Source of the DNA: Papaver somniferum
Taxonomy: Eukaryota > Streptophyta > Magnoliopsida > Ranunculales > Papaveraceae
Length of the DNA stretch: 64,000 nucleotides
Direction: 5' to 3'
NCBI RefSeq assembly: GCF_003573695.1
Contig: NC_039363.1
Location: 128,447,302 to 128,511,301 of the forward strand
The notes beneath the pieces are model-generated. The model searched no databases. It was not told the origin of the DNA and saw only the letters and a program-made list of their open reading frames with translations. The position numbers were made by a program, and so were the translations under genes. This document shows, one piece after another, positions 36,291 through 47,202 of the stretch (position 1 is its first letter; every line of letters starts with the position of its first letter).

Positions 36291-37718
36291 TCAAAGATAT
36301 TATACTTAGATGCAAAATAGTCCAAGAGGACTTGAGAGGCACACAGTTCCAGGCCTAGATTAGGTATTCTCATGAAAATTGGTTTGACAATATTGTGACA
36401 AACTAAATCTAGGTAGGATGCAAGGCTATCAGATTGTGACTTAGGCAAGAAAGTGACATCTAAGCGTCCACATGCATGAGATCAAGAGTATCATATTATC
36501 AGTCACATCAGCATTATCTAAGTCACACTCAAGATGTGTAGCATGCTCATCATCACAAAAAATTTGCACAAGTCCTAATTCAGAATCATGGTTATCCGAT
36601 ATATTCAAATTATCATCAACCGAAGCAATATATTGTGGCTTAAGTATGGAATCAGACACATCAACTATGTTTTCATGCATAGGATCATTAGTGTCAACAG
36701 AAGATTTACCTAAGTCATGCTCTTCACAGGATAATTGCACAATATCTAAATCAGTATCAACATCACATGCATATGAAATACTAGAAGAAATATCATTCAT
36801 GAAGGTCGGGGCAGAAAAGCCTAATGTATTTGAAACCAAAGGTTCCACAACATTTTCAGCATAGACATGTTCTTCTAACATAACATCATCATCATCATCA
36901 TAGTAATATGCATACTTGTCCCTATTAGCAGTTGTGGTGTCATTAGTCAACTCATGTTCCTCTAGATTAGGTTCATATTCAATATCATACACATGAGAAG
37001 GACTAGACATGCTATTTCCAAAGTTCAATTCATTACCACCTATATCATGTGACAGTGTCTCAGTTTCCCTAATGGATTCCCATTGACGGGTTTTCTCTCT
37101 GCAATCTCAGCTAAAAATTTCCATGCATCATCCACAGTTTTATCAAGAAATTCACCATTACACATACACTCAACCATGGCTCGAGATTTAAAGTCTAGTC
37201 CCTCATAGAGGATAGCGACAAGTCTCCACTTCTCAAATCCATGGTGTGGACATTCGCTCAACAAATCATTAAAACGTTCAAAATAGTCAAAAAAGTTTCC
37301 TCATCCAATTGGACAAAACAATTGATACTTTGACGAATAGCGATGGTCCTATGATGTGGAAAGAATTTTTTAAAAATAGATCTGTGAGTTGGTCCCAAGT
37401 GTTGATTGATTGTGGTCTCAAACCGTAAAACCATGTTTTGGCCCTTTCCTTTAGAGAAAATGTAAACAAACGCAATTTCAAGAGTCTTCGGACATATGAT
37501 CAGGTTGCATATCCGACAAATTTGTTCAAACTCTCTTAATGAGTATAGGGGTTCTCAGAATCGAACCCTCGAAATAAAGGAAGTATTTGTATCATGCTTG
37601 CATTTATTTTAAAAGGGTTATTGGTTTGAGGTAAGACAATACATGATAATGGAATTTTTATTGTGGGATACATGTATTCATGGAGAGCACTAGGTTGGCC
37701 CATATTGAAAAGACACAA
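36038..37718 (-). pseudogene. Gag of the gag-only unit, copy 2, frameshifted
   Basis: Same gag as 30135-31613 but split into at least four frames by single-base losses, mostly in homopolymers (for example A runs near 37292 and 37373, CAGAGAGT to CAAGAGT near 37480, a missing C near 37537) and by an insertion near 37091. Past the point where copy 1 is cut off, the frame continues for ~75 residues (HDEPQKLRDFVSKIL) to a stop at 36038, giving the native C-terminus. Domain order is otherwise identical. The clustering in homopolymers makes sequencing error a real alternative to decay. Confidence 0.75.
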
Positions 37719-38709
37719 AGCCCACTATTTGGTTTTAAAGGGTTTTCAAAAATTTGGTTTTTTATGGGAAAATTTTGGTTTTTATGGGTTTTGAAAACTT
37801 TGGTTTTTATGGGATTAAAAATTTGGTTTTCGAAATTAGGAGCAAAATCTTTTTTTTTTTTTTTTTGTGTGTTGGGTTTTGAAGCCCAAATTTTAGTTTA
37901 AAAGAAACTACAAGCCTAACAAACAACTAAATTACAAGCCCAAATAAAGAAAAAAATAAAAATAAAACTAATTATTACAAACCCACAAAAAAAAAGAAAA
38001 TAAAAATAAAACTAAAATTATTACAATCCCAAATAAAGAAAGAAATAAAATTAAAATTAAAAAAATTATTACAAGCCCACAGATTAAAAATGGAAGCCCA
38101 CAGGTTGGGTTCTCTTAATGGGTTTAGGCTTACCTTTGAAGCACAGCCCAGCTGCTCAGTTTGGTTGCAAAAGCCCAGTTGGGCTTTGGATCATCCTAAG
38201 CTTTGGCTTCAACACTCAAGGACCAGTTGGGCTTTGGTCTTTCTTCTCCTTCAGCAGCTTACAACCCAGTTGGGCTTGGTTCAAATCAGTTCACTTCACA
38301 AGCCCAGTTGGGCTTTATCTTACACCAGCTGCAGCAGCTTCAGCAGAGATTGCAGCAGACTTGGCCTGGCACCAGCAGGAGTACCACAACAGCACAAGTT
38401 CTAGCAACAATAGTGCAGCACCAGCTCCACAGCAGCAGCACCACAAGTTCAGAGGCACCACAAGGCACATAGCAGGACTTCAGGCAGCAGTTCTGGCACC
38501 AGCAGCAGCAACACCAGGTTCAAGGAAGAACCAGAAACAAAGGTGCAAATGGGCTGCAGTTCACAGCAGTTCACAGCAAGAAATGCAAAAAAAATGCTTA
38601 TACTAAGATGCAGATGATTACACTAATATGCAGATGCTTACAAGAACTACACAGCAGGTATGAGTATGCAAAGAACAACAAGAAAAACTTCAAAAACACG
38701 GCAGCCAAG

Positions 38710-38727
38710 TCCCCGGCAGCGGCGCCA
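38710..38727 (-). promoter_or_regulatory. PBS, gag-only unit, copy 2
   Basis: Identical TGGCGCCGCTGCCGGGGA on the minus strand, downstream of LTR 38734-40697. Confidence 0.85.
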
Positions 38728-38733
38728 AAAACT

Positions 38734-40697
38734 TGGTAGGCATTTAAAGATGTGAAAATAAGACAATAAATGGATGCCTACAGTGATACCTGCAAGTGCA
38801 CAGGGTCAGTTGTAGCTTGTGTGCAAGAACAGGGTCATTCCACATGGACTTGGGGTGTTATGAAGTTTTCCTAGCTAAGCTATATGCAAGGCAGTGACAA
38901 TGAGGGATAGGCCAAGGCAGTGAGCAAGGCAAAGCAATAAGGCAGAACAGTTAAGAACCAAGGCTGTAAGCCAAGGGCAGGGGGGAGTTTGTGCACTGAT
39001 TTCAGTGCACAGCAAGCTGTAAATTGCACAAAAACTAAACAAAGCAGCAAGGAAAATTTAACTAAGAAATAAGAAAAACAGATTCGGAGTTGCAAGTGAC
39101 TGTGAAAACAAATTGTGGGTTAAGCTAAGGCTTTGAATCCACCCTTGTGACCTATCCAGATAATGTAATTCTAGGTTGAATTCCTAATGGAACTAAGTGA
39201 CAGCTAAGGTCAACTTATGATCCTAAGCATACAAATGGAATGGAAAGAGAATTAGCTTGCTCAACTAATGTGCTCCTAGCATTGACTGTCTTTTGACAGT
39301 ACAATCAATCACAAGCACACAGATGAGCACTAATTTCTCCCATTTCTCAATCAAAACAATGCACTAAGGCTCTAACCTAGCATTCCACTATCAGACAGTG
39401 CACTGAGGTTTCATCTAAACCTCAGCTGCAACAATTTAGCTCATGCTCAACATATAAACAACATTAACATTCATCACATATGATAATAAGAGCAAATTCA
39501 AACAAAACATGACTGAAAATTTACAAAACAAATGAACCAACAGTTGAGGAACTGGCTAGTCCAGTCCTCTTGGGTGAAGCTCTGGCTAATCCAGGCATAC
39601 CCAACAACACTACAGTCCCTTCTATTTATACCCACAGACCCAATTTGGGTTTTCCCCCAAATTACAAAATTAGGGTTCTTTAATAAATTCCCCCAAATCA
39701 GAAAATTTAGGGTTTGGTAATTCTTACCCATATTGATGTGATTTGACGAGTTTTTCTTCGACCCATTCTTCTCCTTGGTCCTCTGTTCCATTCCCATGCT
39801 TCTATTTCTTCTCTAGCCCTAGCTATTGTACCAATTTCTTTCCTAGGGTTTTCTGAGAAAGAAAAGAAAAGAAATTGGTAGGATAGATGGCTAGAAGATG
39901 GGGGGAATGATTATAGTGGAGTTGGTGGTGGTGTACGGTGTGAAGGAGTGGCGTTTGGTGGTACGGCAGTGGTGGTGGCGGACATGGTGTCTGTACACGG
40001 ACAGGAAGGGGGAAGAAGAAGGGAAGAGAAGAAGAAGTGAATGAGAAAACTCTCGATGGGCTTTAGGGTATAGGATATTTCGCTGTGGAGCAGGTACATC
40101 GGAGTTGATGATCAGCGGCGATGAGCGTTGGATGTAAAGAAGGAGGATTGATCCAACGGCTATATGGAAGCGTATGTGGAGAAACCGTTGGATTCTGAAG
40201 TATAACGAAATTAACGGCACCAGATGGAGTTAGGTGTTGTAGTGTTAAGCGGAAGTATCGAGGTTTGATGCGCAGGAAAAGAAGCGACCGTAGGATGCAT
40301 ATGCGATCCAATCTGACGGTCGGGAATGGAGGCGGGTATGGATATAGAAAATGGGTTTGGGTAAGGGTTTTGGGCCTTGGGTATGCCAAGCCCATATCTT
40401 CTTTAAGAACAATTCTTCCTTCTTGAGCCCATTCCTAGCTTTTTTGACGTGCGCTCCATTCTTTGCGGCTTCCTTGCGTAATTCTTCCCGGCTTTTCACT
40501 ACTTTTCTGCTCTTTTCGCTCCGCGACTCATCCGAACTTCGTTTATTACCTAAAAATGCAAAATTAAGTAAGAAAAATATTTATTCTTGAAAACAATGAA
40601 AATACAGAATATGGGATAAAATGTAGAATTAATGCACAAAAGATGAGTTAAATGCCAAGAAAAATATATAAAAATATGCACTTTTTCGCACTCATCA
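38734..40697 (-). repeat. LTR of gag-only unit, copy 2 (1964 bp)
   Basis: Near-identical to 32627-34576 apart from small indels. Its outer end TGATGAGTGC is separated from the ATATG flank by CC (40698-40699). Confidence 0.85.
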
Positions 40698-41406
40698 CCA
40701 TATGTAGCCTACTTTCATTGCATCGCCTTGAATCCACGTCCACGGGATTTAATATAAGCTTATCGTACTCTTCTGGATGTGACGCTGGGGTGATCAGAAT
40801 ATCACAAGATGAGATATCCTGGATAGTGAAGTGGTAGGAATGAGAGATTTATGTTGTTTATCATGGCTCCCTCTGTTTCTTCAAGAAAATTTTTCAGCCG
40901 CGTCTCTGGAGTTATCTCATGAGTCTTTGATGGTCATCGGGATGGACTGCGATGAGCAGTCCCCAGTCGCATTTTTCTTCAGTTTCTGAAGTTGTTTTCC
41001 TTTGAGCAGGCTTGGGATCCTCCACGGCCTTGTAAAGTGTTTAAGGCGTCTTCTGGACAGATAGGTGATGATTTTCTTGCGCTGCACCCTGGAAGAGTAG
41101 ATGACCTTATTGTGGCTATGACCTTTTGGTTGAACGTGTTTTCTTAGCTTTGACAGTGAAAGGATTCCGTGTATATCCTCAGTCCCCAAGTATGGTTTAC
41201 ATGTTTCCATATTGTATGGTCAGTGGGTTGACCATGATAAAGACATCACCATCGTGCGTTCGTACTGGTGATTTTGTTACTTCTTCCATGTGGAACTTAA
41301 AATATGGAGGAGTACAGGTTACTTTTGTAGTGATTACTGCTGTGGTGAAGCTCTGGATGGTATCAACAAATGAGCGGTAACAGTTCTTGGTAGCAGATGT
41401 AATCAA
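40698..41406 (-). other. Possible captured coding fragments in element C (sense strand)
   Basis: Minus-strand frames of 69 and 97 codons (41406-41197, 41210-40917) and an open stretch ending at the insertion site (about 40835-40698, containing HPEEYDKLILNPVDVDSRRC) have ordinary protein-like composition, unlike the repeat shadows. If the inserted unit is removed, the last stretch reads on through 30165 to a stop near 30135. A GTAAAC donor-like site follows the first frame. I do not recognise the protein. Neighbouring minus-strand frame 29948-30232 may belong to the same source. Confidence 0.3.
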
Positions 41407-42198
41407 AAGAGACTACATTGTCGTGGTAACAAAGTAGGTTGGCTGGAATTGTATGGGAATTCGTGGAAGCAAAAGGATTGGCTGGACGCGTAAGCGAGCA
41501 AACTGTCCATGTTCACAAGTTTTGGCGAGATGGATCAAAAGGCGGTCATGACTACGAACGTTGGCTGGCTGTGATCATGATCCTTGACATAGGGAGCGTG
41601 GTGGTACGACCCTTTGCAGGAAGAAACGGCGTTGAAGCAGCTTCGGCTCTTGAAAAGGATGTTGAAACTTAAGGATCCAAACGCTGAAGCTTCGGATTCT
41701 GGAGCAGCTTATGGAGAGAACGCTGAAGCAGAGCGGCTGCTTGAGCGAGCGTTAAAGCGGAGCGGCTGTCGGAGCGAAAGTTGAAGCGGAGCGGCTACGT
41801 TAATCAGTGTGCTGTCAAACTGGACACCCTTCAAGCGAACAATGGTTAGGAATCCCCAGTTCCATCTATCAATTGTGCTTTCCAGGAGAGGTTGGGGTTT
41901 GGGAACGGCTTCTCTGGTTGGAATTAGCTGCTTCCCTGATGCAGTGCGGTTGAGTGCTGCGAATATGTCTTGACGCTGCGCCTACAGAATCTCACATAAG
42001 TGTTTCATCATAGAATGCACGATTTTGTGGGCGAAGTCCCCCGAAATCATGCAGCTCCTGAAAGGAAGAGAGTCTTTGTGAACTCAATAGGGTTGCTGAT
42101 TTTCTTTGCTTCGATTTTGGAGAAGTCGTTCCTCATCTTTACGTGTGATGAAATTAGATTGCTGATTCCCTTCTACTGGGCGTTCAAAAGGCGACGCT
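41407..42198. other. Element C internal, non-coding
   Basis: No supported gene. Repeated GAAGCGGAGCGGCT words occur at about 41690-41810. The plus-strand frame 41439-41672 has no recognised domain. Confidence 0.45.
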
Positions 42199-42343
42199 GG
42201 AAGGATGCAAGCTGCTGGCGCCGGAAGGATGCAAGCTGTTAGCGCTGGAAAGGATGCAAGCTGCTGACGCTAGAAAGATGCAAGATGTTAGCACTGGAAG
42301 GATGCAAGCTGCTGGCGTTGGAAAGATGAAAGTTGTTAGCGCT
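42199..42343. repeat. 24-bp tandem repeat, six units
   Basis: GGAAGGATGCAAGCTGCTGG-type units of 24 bases (one of 25) run from 42199. The period, a multiple of three, produces the opposed open frames 42184-42519 (minus) and 42254-42490 (plus). Confidence 0.9.
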
Positions 42344-42845
42344 GGATCGTCTTGGAATGGGCGCTGGCTTGGATTTGGTATGGTGCGGATTGTTGGCTGC
42401 GCATGGCGCGGACTGTTGGCTTGGCACGACGCTGGCTTGGCGTGGCGCAGACTTTTTCTTGCGGGACCAGTTGCCTCTTTCCATACGTAGCTCAAATAGG
42501 AAATCATTTCCTTATTCAAATTCCAAAAGTGTTATGCGTATGAAAGGGGTTGGCTCTCCTTTTTATCTCGTATCTTTGTTCTCACGTCCTGGTGTTAGTG
42601 GTAGCGATAAAGTGGGCAAGCGTATTTCCAGCTATGCACTCCAGCGTTTCTCTTTCAATTTGTTTTCTTGTTTTGGGGAAAATCCTAGCCATAGGTATGC
42701 CTTCCATGAATCTGTAGAAATATTGTTCTTCTCTTCGAATATGACTGTAGTAGCGTCGGCTACCTCATGAATAGTGACTGGTAATCGTTATTATGCAAAG
42801 TAGGTACGTATGGGTAGGTGACTGATTCCACGAGGAACTGGGCGT

Positions 42846-43034
42846 TAGGGTTTCTCTGAGATCCAAAAGTTGCAGGCCAAGGTGACCGAAGGTCCTTCTG
42901 CGGACGTGGCCAAACAATAAGAAGCGGAGGTCGAAAGGCTGTCCAAAAAGTTGGAGCTGAAAAAGGCGGTCCTCCAAATGACGAAGGATGCCTTCTTCGA
43001 GAGGAGCAAAACACCGTTGAATGGTTTCCTTTGA
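42846..43034 (+). pseudogene. Remnant of the PMD gene's last exon in element C
   Basis: After GGTTTCT the plus strand reads GFSEIQKLQAKVTEG, an in-frame TAA, then EAEVERLSKKLELKKAVLQ and a stop at 43032-43034. This matches 6990-7175 of element A (GFSEIQKLQAE ... EAEVERLSQELKLKQVALQ). Everything from the leader intron to the second conserved domain is absent. The sequence before GGTTTCT matches element A at 4100-4165 instead, so a 2.8 kb deletion joined the two sites. Confidence 0.85.
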
Positions 43035-43688
43035 ATACACTTCTGTCTTCTGAAATTCTTCTGTTTCGTTTTTTATTTTTTTTTGAAATGCAAATGGAAC
43101 ACTTGGCTTTATGGTTTTGATTTCCTGGATTTTTGGGTTTATAGACAAGTGTTACCTATGAGGGTTTTGGATTATTATTCGGGATGAACTGTTTTAGGAT
43201 GATGCCGTTTTTGGTTATGATTGTAAGTGACACAAATATCCCAGGGAAGATATGGAACCGTGAACATTGCGCGTCGGTAGATGCCATGGATGAAACATAA
43301 CATGGATATCGATTTTATCATTCCCGTGAAAACTTGAAATAGTAAACCATGTATTTTGTCTAGGCAAGACTTACTCGGGTTTTTGGATCTGCTAACGAAA
43401 AATAAGCCAGGTGAAAGTCCGAGTTTTGTGAGAAGCACTGCAATTGTGGAAAGTCCCCAGTCGTCCCTGAGTCACTTGATAATCGAGTCGTCAATCCCTG
43501 GGAAAATCGTTTTCTTTTAACCTTTGGGAAGTCCCCAGTCGCCCCTTGTCGTGTCATGACTGGTAATCGGTTCGTCTGGTAACTGAGTCGTCGATCCCTG
43601 AGAGGATCGTTTGCCTCTACCGTCCTGACGTCTGGGTCGAAGTATGAGATCGAGGATTGAAAATTGACATTGTAACCAAAAGACCAAT

Positions 43689-43706
43689 ATCCCACTGTGG
43701 TCATCA
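43689..43706 (-). promoter_or_regulatory. Degenerate PBS of element C
   Basis: TGATGACCACAGTGGGAT on the minus strand, two bases after LTR end CTCAAACA; equivalent to 8086-8103 of element A with several substitutions. Confidence 0.5.
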
Positions 43707-44662
43707 ATTGTTTGAGGGTGAAAACGGTTTCGGCTGATTTTGGTAATTTCGGGTGTGTGGGTGAGAAACAAATTTAAACCCTAAACAATGTACTGAAAGG
43801 GAGCACTTTAGATTCGAGAGATCAATCTGTAAAAATCCGGCCTAAACCAAGAAATGGTTGTTCCAGACTTGCTTCGGTCACAAAGTGAAGGAAAAGGGTT
43901 GGTTTTGAGGAGGGAAGCGATGAAAGTGTTGAGACCAGAATAGTTGATTCTGGAAGAGTAGTTGTTTCACGACTTGTATCAGAAAGTGGGAAGCTAACAG
44001 ATGGAAAGCTAGCAAATGTTTTCTGAGTGTTGTATCCTCCTGACCTGAACTTGTCGTTCGGTGGAAATAGGTAATGCCTATTTATACAAGTCGAAGTGAA
44101 ACGTACTCTGGTCTCATTAAGAAATGGAAAACGGGTGAGTAAATGGGAGGAGGTGGTAACCGGTAATGCTTGGAATTGATGTTCCATAAAAGAAAGTGTT
44201 TCACCATTACTCCCTGTATTTACTAACCACCTCATCCTTATGACACTTTCTTATAACGAGCGTAGTGTACGCCGCACGCTGTAAACCGCAAAACCAATAC
44301 CCAATGAGCATCCCCCAGTTTGTGACATGTGTTGATGTCTCGAGTGTTTTCGTGGAAAACATGTAGCATGTTGTTGTTGTCTGGCAAGTTGAGCTTGGGA
44401 GACTTTCGAGCTCGGTGGTGACTTTCAAAGGTCGAGATTTTGCATCTTAAGAGGAAGCTAGTCGTTGATTATTGCAACCTTTCGTTTGGTATCCAGTGGC
44501 ATATAAGTATGATCAGTATGGCTTTAGTGTGGCCCAGTTTAGGCGCGGCCAAAAGTTAGGGTTTTGGCTTTGTTTAGGCGCGACCAAACTAGGGACAAAG
44601 GTTGTCATGCGTTAGCTGGTAACCTTGGACGTCTAAGATCTGCATCTTAGATAAAAAAGTGA

Positions 44663-46200
44663 CCGTTGATTGTTGCAGGCCTTCGTTTTAGTAGCCGCAT
44701 AGGGAAGGTCAGCATGGTATGGCGCGGCAAGGTGGTTGGCATGACATAGGCATATATGGCATGACATGCCTTGGCGCAGTTTGGCGTGGCCAAAACTAGG
44801 GTTTTGGGCCAAAGGTTACCATCCGTTGTTTGGCGACCTTAGACGACTATGATTTGCATCTAGGATGGAAGGGTGGCCGTTGATCGTCGCACGCCTTTGT
44901 TTTGGTAGCCGAATGGGGAAGGGGGACATGGTATGGCGGGGCAAGGTGGTTGGCATGCCATTGGCACATGTGACATGGCATGCCTTGGCGCGGTTTGGCG
45001 TGGCCAAAACTAGGGTTTTGGGCCAAAGGTTACCATGCGTTGCTTGGCGACCTTGGACGGCTAGGATTTGCATCCAGGATGGAAGGGTGGCCGTTGATCT
45101 TCGCACGCCTTCATTTTGGTAGCCGCATGGGGAAGGCCGGCATGGTGTGGCACGGCAAGGTGGTTGGCATGCCATTTGCACATGTGGCATGGCATGCCTT
45201 GGCGCGGTTTGGCGTGGCCAAACTAGGGTTTGGGGCCAAAGATTACCATGCGTTGTTTGGCGACCTTGGATGGCTAGGATTTGCATCTAGGATGGAAGGG
45301 TGGCCGTTGATCGTCGCACGCCTTCGTTTTGGTAGCCACATGGGGAAGGCCGGCATGGTGTGGCGCGGCAAGGTGGTTGGCATGCCAATGGCACATGTGG
45401 AATGACATGCCTTGGCGCGGTTTGGCGTGGCCAAAACTAGGGTTTTGGGCCAAAGGTTACCATGCTCTGTTTGGCGACCTTAGACGGCTAGGATTTGCAT
45501 CTAGGATGGAAGGGTGGTCGTTGATCGTCGCACGCCTTTGTTTTGGTAGCCGCATGGGGAAGGCCGGCATGGTGTGGCGCGGCAAGGTGGTTGGCATGCC
45601 ATTGGCACATGTGGCATGGCATGCCTTGGCGCGGTTTGGCGTGGCCAAAACTAGGGTTTTGGACCAAAGGTTACCATGCGTTGTTTTGCGACCTCGGACG
45701 GATAGGATTTGCATCTAGGATGGAAGGGTGGTCGTTGATCGTCGCACGCCTTCGTTTTGGTAGCCGCATGGGGAAGGCCGGCATGGTGTGGCGCGGCAAG
45801 GTGGTTGGCATTCCATTGGCACATGTGGCATGGCATGCCTTGGCGCGGTTTGGCGTGGCCAAAACTAGTGTTTTGAGCCAAAGGTTACCATGAGTTGTTT
45901 TGCGACCTTCGACGGCTAGGATTTGCATCTAGGATGGAAGGGTGGTCGTTGATCGTCGCACGTCTTCGTTTTGGTAGCCGCATGGGGAAGGCCGGCATGG
46001 TATGGCGCGGCAAGGTGGTTGGCATGCCATTTGCACATGTGGCATGGCATTCCTTGGCGCGGTTTGGCGTGGCCAAAACTAGGGTTTTGGGCCAAAGGTT
46101 ACCATGTGTTGTTTGGAGACCTTGGACGGCTAGGATTTGCATCTAGGATGGAAGGGTGGCCGTTGATCGTCGCACGCCTTCGTTTTGGTAGACGCATAGG
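44663..46200. repeat. 214-bp tandem array, six full units plus a divergent leading unit
   Basis: GATCGTCGCACGCC anchors at 44882, 45096, 45309, 45523, 45737, 45951 and 46165 (spacing 213-214). A divergent unit precedes from about 44663. Units differ by only a few bases. Confidence 0.95.
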
Positions 46201-46621
46201 GAAGGACGACATGGTGGGGCCAACGCCAATGGCGCGGATGGCTTGTCATAGTGGGGCCAAGGGTTTGGTACGGACGGATTGGCATGGTGGGGCCAAGGCA
46301 AGGTGCGGTTGTCTTGTCATGGTGGGGCCAAGGGTTTGTCATGCCATTGGCGCATGGTGCGGCTAGCATGGTTGGGGCTAAGGCAAGGCGCGGTTGGCTT
46401 GGCATGGTGGGGCTAAGGGTTTGGCATGCCATTGGCGCATGGTGCGGCTAGCATGGTTGGGGCCAAGGCAAGGTGCGGTTGGCTTGGCATGGTGGGGAAA
46501 AGGGTTTGGCATGCCATTGGCGCATGGTGTGGCTAGCATGGTTGGGGCCAAGGCAAGGTGGGGTTGTCTTGGCATGGTGGGGCCAAGAGTTTGGCATGCC
46601 ATTGGCGCATGGTACAGCTAG
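46200..46621. repeat. 85-bp tandem array, four units
   Basis: GCATGGTGCGGCTAGCATGG anchors at 46352, 46437, 46522 and 46607. The truncated 3' LTR has three units with the same spacing. Confidence 0.9.
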
Positions 46622-46990
46622 CATGGTTGACATGCCTTGGCGCGGAGATGTGGCTGGCATGGTTTGCCATTGGCAGAGTGGTGCGGCTGGCATGGTTGGC
46701 ATGCCTTGGCACGGATATGTGGCTGGCATGGTTTTCCATTGGCAGAGTGGTGCGGCTGGCATGGTTGGCATGCCTTGGCGCGGAGATGTGGCTGGCATGG
46801 TTTGCCATTGGCACAGTGGTGCGGCTGGCATGGTTGGCATGCCTTGGCGCGAAGATGTGGCTGGCATGGTTTGCCATTGGCACAGTGGTGCGGCTGGCAT
46901 GGTTGGCATGCCTTGGCGTGGAGATGTGGCTGGCATGGTTTGCCATTGGCACAGTGGTGCGGCTGGCATGGTTGGCATGCCTTGACGCGG
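46622..46990. repeat. 69-bp tandem array, five units plus a partial
   Basis: CATGGTTGGCATGCCTTGG starts at 46622, 46691, 46760, 46829, 46898 and 46967. The unit has no stop codon in five of six frames, so long ORFs appear on both strands. Confidence 0.95.
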
Positions 46991-47202
46991 TAGCATGAGA
47001 ATTAGGGTTTGGTATGTACGAAGATGATGTCAGTCAATACTAAGGGTTCTGCCGTGGAACATGACACATGTATAAAAAAAAGGTACCCTGGTAATTCTTA
47101 CGTAGGTATGTTGAATGATTCAATATATGCGCTAGTGGTTGTAGTGACGTCATGTCAGTGTAAGGTTTTACGATTTTAACCCTAAGCTAAAAACCACCAT
47201 CA

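Larger units (their letters stand above)
30171..40699 (-). mobile_element. Gag-only (TR-GAG-like) Tat/Athila-type unit in the arrangement partial internal - LTR - internal - LTR
   Basis: On the minus strand the order is LTR (40697-38734), PBS (38727-38710), gag, polypurine tract, LTR (34576-32627), a second PBS (32620-32603), a second gag, then an abrupt end at 30171. The two ~6.1 kb offsets are almost identical. Both PBS copies read TGGCGCCGCTGCCGGGGA, the class used by Athila and related elements. LTRs start TGATGAGTGC. Internal DNA is only ~4.2 kb and has gag but no pol, so movement would need enzymes in trans. The unit lies inside element C; ATATG occurs at 30166-30170 and again at 40700-40704. 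Confidence 0.75.
27733..47202 (-). mobile_element. Element C: PMD-less relative of element A, interrupted by a gag-only element
   Basis: The 5' LTR is 43709-47202 and the truncated 3' LTR is 27733-28572, both ending CCACCATCA on the plus strand as in A. The internal region (28573-43708) matches A at both ends: the polypurine-side start (TTAAGTCCCCTGCTTAGC), the promoter-proximal block (42330-42850) and the block beside the PBS (43035-43690). The PMD gene is deleted apart from its last exon. A ~10.5 kb gag-only unit is inserted at 30171-40699. The degenerate PBS reads TGATGACCACAGTGGGAT on the minus strand (43689-43706). Flank after the 5' LTR is GCACC; the other flank is lost with the truncated LTR. 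Confidence 0.75.
43709..47202 (-). repeat. Element C 5' LTR (3494 bp)
   Basis: Ends TGTTTGAGGG...CCACCATCA as in A. The first ~730 bp (to ~44440) and the last ~190 bp match the A LTR, including TATAAATA on the minus strand (44079-44086). The middle is replaced by three successive tandem arrays (214-, 85- and 69-bp units). The numerous overlapping frames between 44816 and 46998 are shadows of these arrays. Confidence 0.85.

Noticed and set aside
44816..46143. Several 75-156 codon ORFs on both strands in LTR C
   Set aside because: They are the same 214-bp unit translated in different frames, with no domain and with an equal number of frames open on the opposite strand.
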